64,000 nt of DNA from Trissonchulus latispiculum (lineage: Eukaryota; Nematoda; Enoplea; Enoplida; Ironidae), in the NCBI GenBank assembly GCA_030248195.1, contig JASAND010026680.1:62001-126000 (forward strand). The letters are read 5' to 3'. The notes under the pieces are model-generated. The model worked only from the letters and a program-made list of their open reading frames with translations. It ran no database searches and was not told the DNA's origin. Each line of letters starts with the position of its first letter. The first letter of the stretch is position 1. Below are positions 45,270 through 62,102 of the stretch, one piece after another. The position numbers and the translations under genes were made by a program.

Positions 45270-45428
45270 TCTCTATCTTTATCCCCTGTAACGACTTTTT
45301 CTCAGCTCGACGATAGCTTTCGAAATTCGCATGATACCACAACTAAGAAACCCAGCTGTCAGTACGGCGTCTTCGACTCTAGTGGTGATAAAACTTTAGT
45401 CAAGCTTAGTAACGTCGGGGAGTTCTGA
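45270..45428 (+). CDS. Candidate terminal exon of an unrecognised + strand gene
   Basis: A strong acceptor (TTTGTTTTCAG) is followed by 52 open codons and a TGA, with Ser/Thr/Asp-rich content (SPVTTFSQLDDSFRNSHD...). Its composition resembles the tail of the ten-exon gene, but the frame is open only after a phase 0 donor (exons 1, 5, 6 or 7 of that gene would fit). It could be an alternative last exon or belong to another gene; no upstream partner exon was identified nearby. Confidence 0.3.
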   Translation, partial: SLSLSPVTTFSQLDDSFRNSHDTTTKKPSCQYGVFDSSGDKTLVKLSNVGEF

Positions 45429-46129
45429 AGAAAGAAGTAAATGATTATACCCAAACAGGATGTCCTTCTGTGTGAAAAAGCGGCAACCCACAATAACCTT
45501 TATAATTTTGCTTTATTACTTTATACTTTTATACCTATATAATCATCAATCAACCCATCTTACACAAAATCACAACTTACAGTGACGATAATTTTTGATA
45601 AATGGTTAAGATCATAAAACCGTAGGTAAAGTAGTCAACCAAACGATGAATTTGGTCTATAACTGTTGTGGTGACAAGAGACCATCATTTTATCAGCAGC
45701 TGGCTTAGGCGCTAATGAGGATTACCTTGGATTTGGATTACCTAATAGAAAGCCAACATGCAGTTTTTTGCTTATCCATACTACATATCCAGCTTCAAAA
45801 CACACGCTCTTGAACTATTAAACATTTATTTTTATATTCTTTATTAAACAACAGTAAATTCTGTGTTATTCGGCAAATCCGTTCCTATCCGGCCTACAGT
45901 GGACCTTCTGTATATACTTTGCATTGTCAATTTTGATGGTTAAGCAAGGAATTAAAACATAAAATTAAAACAGGTTGCCCTTTCAAAAGCAAAACCAGCG
46001 TTCGTAAAGCAGATATTGGTAACAACAACCGTAGAACATCAGGCTAATTTGCATCGCCACTTCGTTCATAAGCAAAACTTTAGACTAACCTCTACCTAGT
46101 ACCTACGTGTTTATCATCTTAGGGCCTTT

Positions 46130-46600
46130 TCAAGAAAGGGTAGAGTAGAGTAGAGTAGAGTTAAAAGTAACAGTTTTAACTCGCCGTAACTCCACTCAAG
46201 CTTGAGTTTTCCTAGTTTCAGTCGGAGTTTCAATTTCAGCTCATCCGAAAAACTGCAGACTCTAGCTTTGGGACATAATATAATGCATAAATTTATAACT
46301 ATTTATACTTCCACTGCAGAGTATTAACGAAAACCCGCTTTAAACCTTTAAATATTCATGTTTTGAGAAAAGACTGCACTGAAACAAGTTTCAGTCCCAG
46401 TTTCAGTTGTTTACCCAATCTAGTTTCAGTCGCAGTTTCAGTCGGCCGCCTAAAGTATATATATAGTTTCAGTTTCAGGTCTCCTCCCAAAATAGTTTCA
46501 GTTTCAGTGCCTGAAACTGAAACCTGTACAGTACAACATGAAACCTAGTTTAGTAGTTTCAGTTTCAGTAACTGACTAATTAACTAACATGACTAATTAA
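46130..46600. repeat. GAGTAGAGTT and GTTTCAGT low-complexity repeat block
   Basis: Begins with four GTAGA units and GTTAAAAGTAACAGTTTTAACTC, a small palindrome. It continues with about fifteen irregularly spaced copies of AGTTTCAG, some inverted (CTGAAACTGAAAC at about 46511). The GAGTAGAGTTAAAA word is shared with 5080-5100. Confidence 0.6.
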
Positions 46601-46984
46601 TTAGAAATCGAACTCGGGAAGTTGTTAGATACAGTGCGGGCGAGATGTGCCTGTGGGGGCAACTGGACTGGATGGATAGAACCAAGCAACTAACCGGCTG
46701 TCTGGCCGTATATATAAATCTATGTCTTTTGCAAAGTGCGAAGTTTATGAAGCAATCATGATCGCCTGTCAACGATCAGCAGCGGTAATTAGACACTTAT
46801 CACTCCGGGATTCGAAACCACGACTTTTGAACTAATAAATCAAGGACGTCGCATCAAGCCGATTGTGTAGAGTATATCTGAACTTTTGCTAAGAGCAACC
46901 TTCAAATTATAATATTCCTACAATAAAAATTTTTTGATCATTCACAAAGTGTTCGGTCTAATCTGTTCTATAGGTGGAACATAC

Positions 46985-47306
46985 AAGTGTTTGAGGCCGG
47001 CCGGAGAATCGCCGTCCGGCGGCCGGTGAGCCCGTAGGCCGGCCGGCGGGTAATCGGCCTGGAGCAGTTTGCGGAGCAGCTATTATGATTGCTAAGATAT
47101 TAATTTTTGGGTGTTATATTAGAAAAACGTAGTTTTACGTGTAGACTGATTGCATAAACCAGACAAAAACCAGATTTGGAGTTCATTTTAAGCTTAGTGG
47201 TTCTAAATTGTAAATTTCTGACTGTTGATTTGCAACGCGGCCGGTGGCCGTCCGGTAGCCGGCGAGCGAAAGTCGTCGGCTGGCGGCCGGCCGGCCTCAA
47301 ACTACA
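46985..47306. mobile_element. 322-bp CGGCCGGC-rich MITE, hAT-like
   Basis: Inverted ends share GTTTGAGGCCGGCCGG exactly. Flanks GAACATAC (46977-46984) and GAACATTC (47307-47314) make an 8-bp direct repeat with one mismatch. The GTGTTTGAG... terminus and GGCCGGC-rich subterminal zones resemble the 40969-41438 element, so both likely belong to one hAT-type family. Its core is unrelated AT-rich DNA. Confidence 0.7.
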
Positions 47307-47314
47307 GAACATTC

Positions 47315-48859
47315 TTCGTCAGATGTAAGCTCAAGTCTGCAAAAATTTGGTAAAAACATGCGTTTGACATTTCCACGACTTTATCGTGACGTATTCTGTA
47401 TTTTTAAGAAAAGCAACCCTAAATTTTCAAAGAATGATAACGAAAGGAAAGACCTTTCCAGTTCCAACTTCGGATATGATTATTAATTCAAATAACTGGA
47501 TTTACTCAATTTACGTACAAGAGTCTAGCTTTATCCGACCAGATCTTCAATCCCGGACCCTACAAAGCTACTAAATCATGTTACCAAAACATGATTTATT
47601 GGTTGACCAAAATATTTTTAATTAGTTGCAAAGACATCAACTACATATCACTGGACTTTATCAATAACTTTGGCGACACAACAAAAGCATAAAAATACAA
47701 GAAAAATGTACATACATTTTTACGAACTAAATAAATACAGTATACATACATCCATAAATGTTAAATTAAAAATCTAGACATAATTACGCATGTGCACAGC
47801 ATTGGGTTGTATGTATAAACAATGCAAGTGAATAAGACACTGGATAAACTGTCATCATCAAGAGTCAAGATAATTAGCAAACTAGCATGCATATAAATAA
47901 TTCCAAAATGACTCGGTGTTCATAAAGTTAGAATAAAAAATGTGAAGGACAAAGGTACCCCCAGAAAATTCCAACCTACAAAAGGCTATAGGGTGACGGT
48001 GTCGGTGCTTATCCCCAGATTCACAGTCCATCAATTCATCAAGCGTTATGCCAGAACACACAGACTCCTGTTTATATTTTCACCGTTGCAGTGGTACCCA
48101 TAAATATATAGTGACCAGTTATGGATGAGCTGAGAGCCTTAGATCTACAAAGACCGAGCGCAGAGATTTGAGAAAGTTTTGCGGTTGGTTGGTAATAAGT
48201 CGAACCTTCTCCTTCACCAAAATCTTCTTTGTGATGGACGGAACAGACATACAAATATGTTAGGAGATTTTACCGGAAACTTTTCAAAAGTACAAGTTTT
48301 GGGTAAGCGAGTAATGATAAGAGAAAAAATACAATTAATCTGTAAAATCTCAACTGTTTGTTAGAACATGTCGTTTAGAATAATGTATCCTACAAAATCA
48401 AACGACAACCAAAACAAGGTTTTTTCGACGAAGTGTCAAAAGGACAGGTAGCAGAGGGAATGAGGAGCTAAAATTTGATCCAGTAACCAACAACCTCTAA
48501 AACAAGAAAGATAGCGTTATTTTGCAACATTCCTATGAAATGAACGCTTGCTACAATAACAAGCTAAACATTACAGCACTAAAGCAGCACAACAGACAAG
48601 AGACTGTGCTACAATTCCAACTTTACGTCAGCTGACCGTAGAATTAATTCCTCTCTAATCTTGAATATCATTAAAACAAAATGTTACGCACTGTAAGCTG
48701 ACAATAAGATTTCCGTTTTTCTGACCAAATAACATCCACATACCGTTAGGTAAAGGTCTAAAATCTAGGAATACGAAACCACTGTTGATTTTAATGTTTT
48801 TATCGTTTGAACAGTGGTTAATTCAATGTTTACTAAACTGAATAGAATTATGATAGTAC
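47315..48859. other. Intergenic DNA, no gene seen
   Basis: AT-rich sequence. The short frames (47386-47574, 48072-48254, 48179-48364) have no motif or splice support. Confidence 0.4.
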
Positions 48860-49608
48860 ACAAGTAGGAAAAATGCTCCTTGCAGTCGCATGAAAAAGTT
48901 AATATGAGCTATTATGGCCAACATTTAAACGTGCTGAGGACAAGATTTAAAATGTTTAATATGAGCCAACATCTAAATAAGTAGAGGACAAGATGTAAAC
49001 GTCTAACATGAGCCGCTACGTTTCTCTTGGGCTCATATTGACGCTCACTTTGGTTACGCCTGTGGCACGTGTCCTCTAAACAGACATTGTTTAACCTAGC
49101 CAGAAAAGACTGAATATTAATACTGGCGCATACGTTTTAAGCAAAAATCAGAATTGCCTGATTTTTCAACTTCGCTTCAAAACATTTGTTTGTTTTTCGA
49201 CGTTGCTTCTAGATCTCACTATACGTATGTATATACATGTATATAAATTATTAACAAAAGCAACCAATATAAACCAGAATAAGGCAATAAAAATTAGAAC
49301 TGTCACAGACGATATATACTTACCTAGTGAGATTTCATCCAGCCATACCATCCATCCTTGCATATGCAAACCGTTCTAACCTTTTGACTATCTTATATAA
49401 AAAATATATTAGCCATTTCATTTGCGTCAATATGAGCCCAAGAGAAACGTAGCGGCTCATGTTAGACGTTTACATCTTGTCCTCTACTTATTTAGATGTT
49501 GGCTCATATTAAACATTTTAAATCTTGTCCTCAGCACGTTTAAATGTTGGCCATAATAGCTCATATTAACTTTTTCATGCGACTGCAAGGAGCATTTTTC
49601 CTACTTGT
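48860..49608. mobile_element. 749-bp long-TIR element, AATATGAGC family, copy 1
   Basis: Almost perfect terminal inverted repeats of about 180 bases, starting ACAAGTAGGAAAAATGCTCC. Inside each TIR, the words AATATGAGC and GAGGACAAGAT occur as spaced direct repeats. The core of about 380 bases has no gene. The element at 60925-61766 has the same design (ACAAGAAAGTAAAATGCTCC, AATATGGGC, GAGGACTAG). No target duplication was identified. Confidence 0.8.
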
Positions 49609-49629
49609 CCTTATCCAATTTTTGGTAGT

Positions 49630-51070
49630 GTAAGGTCCCCCAACCACAACGCCGAAAAACGCTGTTCCAGGGGGTTTGACCAGTGGTCAATAGGCCACCT
49701 AGACCGTAGTGACCAGTGGTCACTTCCGTCGGTTTCGAAAATATGCCCATTGAAACGAGCACAGTCGATTTACTATATATGCCCCCAACCAAACCGCAGA
49801 AACACGTTGTTTTGGGGTTTGACCAGTGGTCAATAGGCCACCTAGACCGTAGTGACCAGTGGTCACTTCCGTCGGTTTCGACAATACGCCCATTGAAACG
49901 AGCGTAGTCGATTTTCTATATATGCCCCCAACCAAAACGCTGAAAAACGAAGTTTAAGGGGGTTTGACCATTGGTCAATAGGCCACCTAGACCAGTGGTC
50001 ACTTCCGTCGGTTCCGAAAATATGCCCATTGAAACGAGCATAGTCGATTTACTATATATGCCTCCAACCAAAACGCCGAAAAGCGCTGTTTTAAGGGGTT
50101 CGACCACTGGTCAATAGGCCCCATACACCGTAGTGACCACTGGTCACTTCCCTCGATTTCGGCAATATGCCCATTGAAACGAGCGTAGTCGATTTACTAT
50201 ATATGCCCCCAACCAAAACGCCGAAAAGCGCTGTTTTAAGGGGTTCGACAACTGGTCAACAGGCCCCATAGACCGTAGTGACCACTGGTCACTTCCCTCG
50301 ATTTCGGCAATATGCCCAATGAAACGAGCGTAGTCGATTTACTATATATGCCCCCAACCAAAACGCCGAAAACTGCTGTCTAAGGGGGTTTGACCAGTGG
50401 TCAGTAGGCCCCGAGACCATAGTGACCACTGGTCTCGGGGCCTCGAGTTCGGCAATATGCCCATTGAAACGAGCGTAGTCGATTTACTATAAATGCCCCC
50501 AACCAACACGCCGTAAAACGCTGTTTTAAGGGGTTTGACCACTGGTCAATAGGCCCCATAGACCGTAGTGACCACTGGTCACTTCCCTCGATTTCGGCAA
50601 TATGCCCATTGAAACGAGCGTAGTCGATTTACTATAAATGCCCCCAACCTAAACGCCGAAAAACGCTGTTCCAGGGGGTTTGACCAGTGGTCAATAGGCC
50701 ACCTAGACCGTAGTGACCAGTGGTCACTTCCGTCGGTTTCGACAATATGCCCATTGAAACGAGCATAGTCGATTTACTATATATGCCTTCAACCAAAACG
50801 CCGAAAAACGCTGTTTTAGGGGGTTTGACCAGTGGTCAATAGGCCACCTATACCGTAGTGACCAGTGGTCACTTCCGTCGGTTTCGACAATACGCCCATT
50901 GAAACGAGCATAGTCGATTTACTATATGTGCCCCCAACTAAAACCACGAAAAATGCTGTTTATAGTGAGTTTTCCCTACTTTGACCCTGGGCGAGGAACC
51001 ACGGGAGCCATGCTGACTAGTGGTCACTTCGGACGGTATCGGCAGTATGCTCATCGTTTTCAGCGACCCC
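49630..51070. repeat. Minisatellite, about 144-bp unit, about ten copies
   Basis: Unit starts recur at about 49638, 49781, 49924, 50061, 50204, 50350, 50494, 50640, 50786 and 50930 (word CCCCCAACCAAAACGCCGAA). Each unit has two dyads of the form TGACCAGTGGTCA about 40 bases apart and ends in CATTGAAACGAGC.TAGTCGA. The last unit is strongly diverged. All open frames in this interval (for example 49601-50542 minus strand) are repeat translations. Confidence 0.9.
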
Positions 51071-52200
51071 GATTTACCATATATGGGTACCACCCCGAGG
51101 CCGAAAAACGCTGTTTTTGCCCGTTTTTAGACTATTTTCAAATTTTCGGACTTAGAAATTTTTCAGCTTGCAGGTGTCCAAAAACGCTATTTTTCCCATT
51201 TTTGACCATCTATAAAAATCGAACCAGATCGAAATTCGAAAAAAACATAAACTTGCTAAGTACCATTGCCTAGATAATCAAAAAATAGTATAGAAAAATT
51301 TTTCCTATGGGCCGTTCGAAAAATCGAGTTAACACAAAATTGGAAAAAATCATGCTGAATACAGAGAAAAAAAACCCCACTTTCAAACCCGTAAGAAAAA
51401 GTCGATTTTTTCAAAGTTCATTTTTTCCGGGCAAGTTTGGTATCATTCGAAAGCTCTTGGCCTGGAGATTTCAAAAATGCAAATATTAGCTCATAATTCC
51501 TTCCCGTTAATTAGTTATGCCTAATTAGCACTTTTCCAAATCCGCAAAGTGCCTTTATAGCTCATGGGGGGCTCTCCGAGCTCCCCCATGAATCCCAAAT
51601 TAAATAAGCTGTTATTGTCGTATAGAATGATGTCTAACCAAAGGTAGACAATACTGAATACAACGATAACAATTTGCAGTAAAAATTTACGGAGGTAATA
51701 AATTGGACCTTCGTGTGTGCGCAGCTCACCCCCATTATACTGACAATGACATACAATTGACAATAAAAGACTAAAACCAACTAAACATGCTCAACAAATC
51801 AAATATGTTCCGGCGTCGTTTTTTTACAGAACTACTGAGTGCTACTAGTATAACCAGTGGCGCACAATGTTTTTCAACGGCGGATACCCAAAAATTCTCA
51901 GGGATCTGGGGTACGTAAAATTTCCTTATTTCGAGACAAAAGCGCAAAAATTTTTTAAAATTTGCCCGCACAAAAAACATCGGCTTTCATGAAATTGGGG
52001 AGGGACTGTAAGTCAGCCCTACTGTATGCTCACTATACCATAATTATTGCAAACATGAAACCATTAGGATGAAAAAGCAAAAACTTCTCAGAAATGCCCA
52101 GATTTTGGCAGACCGCCGGCACCGACCATAGCGAAACCGATAATTTAATAAAGAATAGAGCTTTTTTGTGAAATATTTGGGCATCAGAATATTTGGCAAA
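51071..52200. other. Gene-free AT-rich DNA
   Basis: Begins with decayed pieces of the minisatellite unit (CGAAAAACGCTGTTTTTGCCC). An imperfect hairpin GGGGGCTCTCCGAGCTCCCCC occurs at 51567-51587. No coding exon is supported. Confidence 0.4.
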
Positions 52201-52214
52201 AATTCTGGGTGGAG

Positions 52215-52363
52215 ACAAGTTCCGGAGGAAGTGACTCAGCCCCACCCCCGACCAATACTAGCGATGCTGTTGCGGTTGCTCCAACTGTGGCCAAGCGAGC
52301 AGTCGGAGTTCCAAAACTGAATATGGTCAGCAAGCTGCCGCCGAAATTTCTAGTGCACAGAGG
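52215..52363 (+). CDS. Weak exon candidate
   Basis: Open frame with coding-like composition (SSGGSDSAPPPTNTSDAVAV ... KLPPKFLVHRGY), markedly GC-richer than its surroundings and ending at a strong donor TAC|GTACGT. The upstream acceptor (TGGAG|ACAAG) lacks a pyrimidine tract, no domain is recognised, and no neighbouring exons were found. It may be a real internal exon or a relic. Confidence 0.25.
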
Positions 52364-52642
52364 CTACGTACGTCTACTAAATTTCATTAACTGAGTGGCA
52401 AAAACACGCGAATGCATGTCTAACCGCAACAGCAATAGTGCTTTCCAAAATTAGTTTAAAACGCTGATTAAAAAAGCAAAATGTTAAGAAAATTTATACC
52501 GTTGTATCCCTCCGCACGTCACTAAAATTCACTGAAGTTATAATACAAATAATAGCCAATTCAATATCACTTACAGAACAATGCAAATCCCAGATCAATG
52601 AAGATAATACCTAGTATCGTGTGTACATAATAAATAAAAGTG

Positions 52643-53012
52643 TGCCAAGCGTCTGGGCTTTTTTTACTGGGGGTGGCAGTGGGGGGCGCCCCCCCACTCG
52701 GCCCCACCCCCACTTTTTTGGGCTTCCCCCCCCCACTCACCATAAGGTGCCCAGAAAATGCCAAATTTTAAGGATTTTTGGTCAAAAATCGTCTATTTTG
52801 GTGCTCAAACTTGATTTTTGAGCACTTTTTAGCATAGTTATAGCAGTATATGTAGAAAACAGGTTATTTTTACTGCGTTTTTAGCGATTTTAGACCACTT
52901 TGGATTCCCCCCCCATTGGGGCCCCCCCCCCACTCGTGGGGGGGGGGGCTCCCCCCCCACTCTCCCCACCCCCACTTTTTCGCCTCGAAAAAGCCCAGAG
53001 CGTCACGCTGGT
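52643..53012. mobile_element. G/C-run foldback element (about 370 bp)
   Basis: The left end AAGCGTCTGGGCTTTTT faces the right end AAAAAGCCCAGAGCGTCACGC. Inside both ends are long runs of G or C with CCCCACT words in inverted orientation, around an AT-rich core. This explains the opposing frames at 52567-52764 and 52621-52821. Confidence 0.65.
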
Positions 53013-54092
53013 CGTAATCAGCTCACGGTAATGTAGGTCTTCCAGCTAACAGCTGAACCCTCCTTATCCTTACTAACACATGTTTACTTAGTGGCTAACA
53101 AAAATGCCGTAATTTGCAAATCCCTCAGGAAAACTCTTTTCAATGTTGGCAGTTTACAGACCACAGCAGACACAATCAAAACTAACGCACTGCTTGCACT
53201 CTCAAAAAGCAAAGAGAAAATGAGAGTCCCATCGCTTAACTTTCGGGTGTAGTACTGAAGTTCAGTTTGCCAGGTAACGAACTTGCGAGCGTAGCATAGA
53301 TTTTGTTTTGATAGGCCATTTTCATAACCATGTCAAATATATAAAAACCCGCTGTATCACAGAAACTACTGGACTTGATGCTTCGAAACAGAAGAGTGGA
53401 TATTACTTTCCATCTGACAGGCAGACGACTTGGCACCATCTACATTATATATTATGTACCCTTATTACAAAGTCTAACACAGGGAACCTGCATCAAAAGA
53501 CATGGAATTAAGGATATGATGACAATTTTCGTGGCGCAAACACAATATTAAATCCTGCATCTAGAAAAAGCCAACTAATTTAAGTCACAGTACCTCCAAC
53601 CAATCACTAAGTATATACAGTTGTTCGGTTGGGAAGTCGGATACGAGCTTGGCAAATTTTGAAGTCACGGCATGACAACCAACAACAAAACGAAAACTAT
53701 TGAAACTTCGATACCAATGAAATTTTATCCATGCTTCAAAAATTGAATTAGTGAATGATGCAACTTTCTAACATCGAAAAAGTGGAATAAAGAACAACTA
53801 TTTAACTACAAGGAGACATCCATGTAGAAACCACGTAATGTAAACATTCCAAACATGGAATGAAAATTATTAAAATTCCTTATTTCCATATTAAAAGTCA
53901 AGCTATTTCGGGCGAATGGTTGGAGAACATCTCAGGTAGTACGGAAAAAGACGCACAAGAGAAGGGGAAGGGATCAGGACAAACAATAACAACAAAACCA
54001 ACCAACATTAACAGCAATGAAGACTATTTAAAAAGAAGGGATCACAAGAGATAGAATAGTGCACAATGATTAATTACAATACATTAAGCTGA
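53013..54092. other. Region downstream of the Rab35-like gene
   Basis: Probably includes the 3' UTR of the minus-strand Rab35-like gene next to 54093. No other coding exon is supported, and no canonical AATAAA is obvious close to the stop. Confidence 0.4.
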
Positions 54093-60533
<6,441 letters not shown>

Positions 60534-60924
60534 CTAAATACAAAAATACACATATATATAATAACAAAACGGAGCACAGAAGGGACAACACCAAACAACA
60601 GAAGGTAACCAAAATTGCTTTCGGTTTTGAGTCGCTCAAGCTTAGCATTCAGTAACTAATAACTTATATATGACAGCAACCTAGCACTTTTACATATACT
60701 ATGTAATTTTATGCAATGCATCTGGCATCAAAGAGTAGAAGCAAGATCCGCTGTTACCATGCTGCTAAGTAGTAATGAAAAATGAATTTATAAATGAAGT
60801 AAAGCTTAACCCTCTGTAATTAATTTTGCTTGCTGTTGTCAGAATTTCTGAGTGAAGTTTTATGGTTGAACTCTTTGTGGCTTTATTCCACAATCCGAAG
60901 GAGTCAAACTCAGTGTTCAACAAT
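60534..60924. other. Intronic or 5' DNA of the Rab35-like gene
   Basis: AT-rich with no exon seen. The missing first coding exon (ending in codons for GDS-G) was searched for on the minus strand up to 62.1 kb and was not found. Confidence 0.4.
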
Positions 60925-61766
60925 ACAAGAAAGTAAAATGCTCCTCCGGAGCATGGAAAAGTAATATGGGTGGATGGGGTAAGGTTGCGAAATCAAGAGA
61001 GGACTAGCTTTGAAAACGCTTAATATGGGCTAGGTTCTAAAAGAAAGGAGGACTAGGTTGTGGGCGAACTAATATGGGCACAGCGTCGCCGAACAACCCA
61101 TATTCGCGGGCTATAAACATTACCCTTTCATCTATATCGATTTCTAGACTTTAAATTATATATATATATATAGCTCCAGATTCTAAATTAGATGATATAA
61201 TCAATATCCGAACCGAATATTCGTACTTCCATGTATTATATAGTCAGACTTTTCTTTCGAGAAAGTCTAAGCTTACTAGTGTTCATTTTATGCATTTATA
61301 CAGACAGCATATTTAAAGAATAATTTCATAGCGATTGTCATTGACTGCAACCCTGCCGGATTGAACCAATGGTTTTACCGCCACATCCCTATCTTTCTGT
61401 CCGATACTTGTCATAGTCCAACTAAACTTAAGGTAGCCTAAAACGCCTAAAAGCCTATATGGCTAGCCTAAAACTGATCAGGCAAACTACTACGTACGTT
61501 CTCGCAGATTACCTATTCAACATTTTTACTCTAATGTTGACCGTTCTATATGTGACAAACGCTGAAGCGAAGCGTGCAAGCCCGCGAATATGGGTTGTTC
61601 GGCGACGCTGTGCCCATATTAGTTCGCCCACAACCTAGTCCTCCTTTCTTTTAGAACCTAGCCCATATTAAGCGTTTTCAAAGCTAGTCCTCTCTTGATT
61701 TCGCAACCTCACCCCATCCACCCATATTACTTTTCCATGCTCCGGAGGAGCATTTTACTTTCTTGT
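60925..61766. mobile_element. 842-bp long-TIR element, AATATGGGC family, copy 2
   Basis: Nearly perfect terminal inverted repeats of about 190 bases from ACAAGAAAGTAAAATGCTCC, containing repeated AATATGGGC and GAGGACTAG words, around a non-coding core of about 460 bases. Same architecture as 48860-49608 but clearly diverged, so they are related subfamilies. Confidence 0.8.
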
Positions 61767-62102
61767 CCTCTTAGCACTTTAAAGATTCTCTGACAATATT
61801 CCAATATTGTTAAATATTGGCCTCAAGAAAAGATTAGTATGTCGAGGCCGAGGGAGAATTGGCAAGGGAAGGCCTCAATGAACGAATCCCCATCAAAAAA
61901 GTGGATCCCCCTTTTGGTACCAAATTTAGCAGTGAAAAAATCAGAAAGCGAAATTTTCAAAATTTCTCTTGTTTAACTTAACTAGATTAATTGGTTGGCA
62001 TAGCTTAATTTTCCGGCTTAATGATGGATGCGTTTCCAGTGAGATTATATAATGAGTTAAGAAGGAACCGAGCATACCGCAGCGTATTTACAGTACACAG
62101 GA

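Noticed and set aside
49601..50542. Minus-strand frames sharing the MVGGIYSKST start
   Set aside because: Translations of the 144-bp minisatellite.
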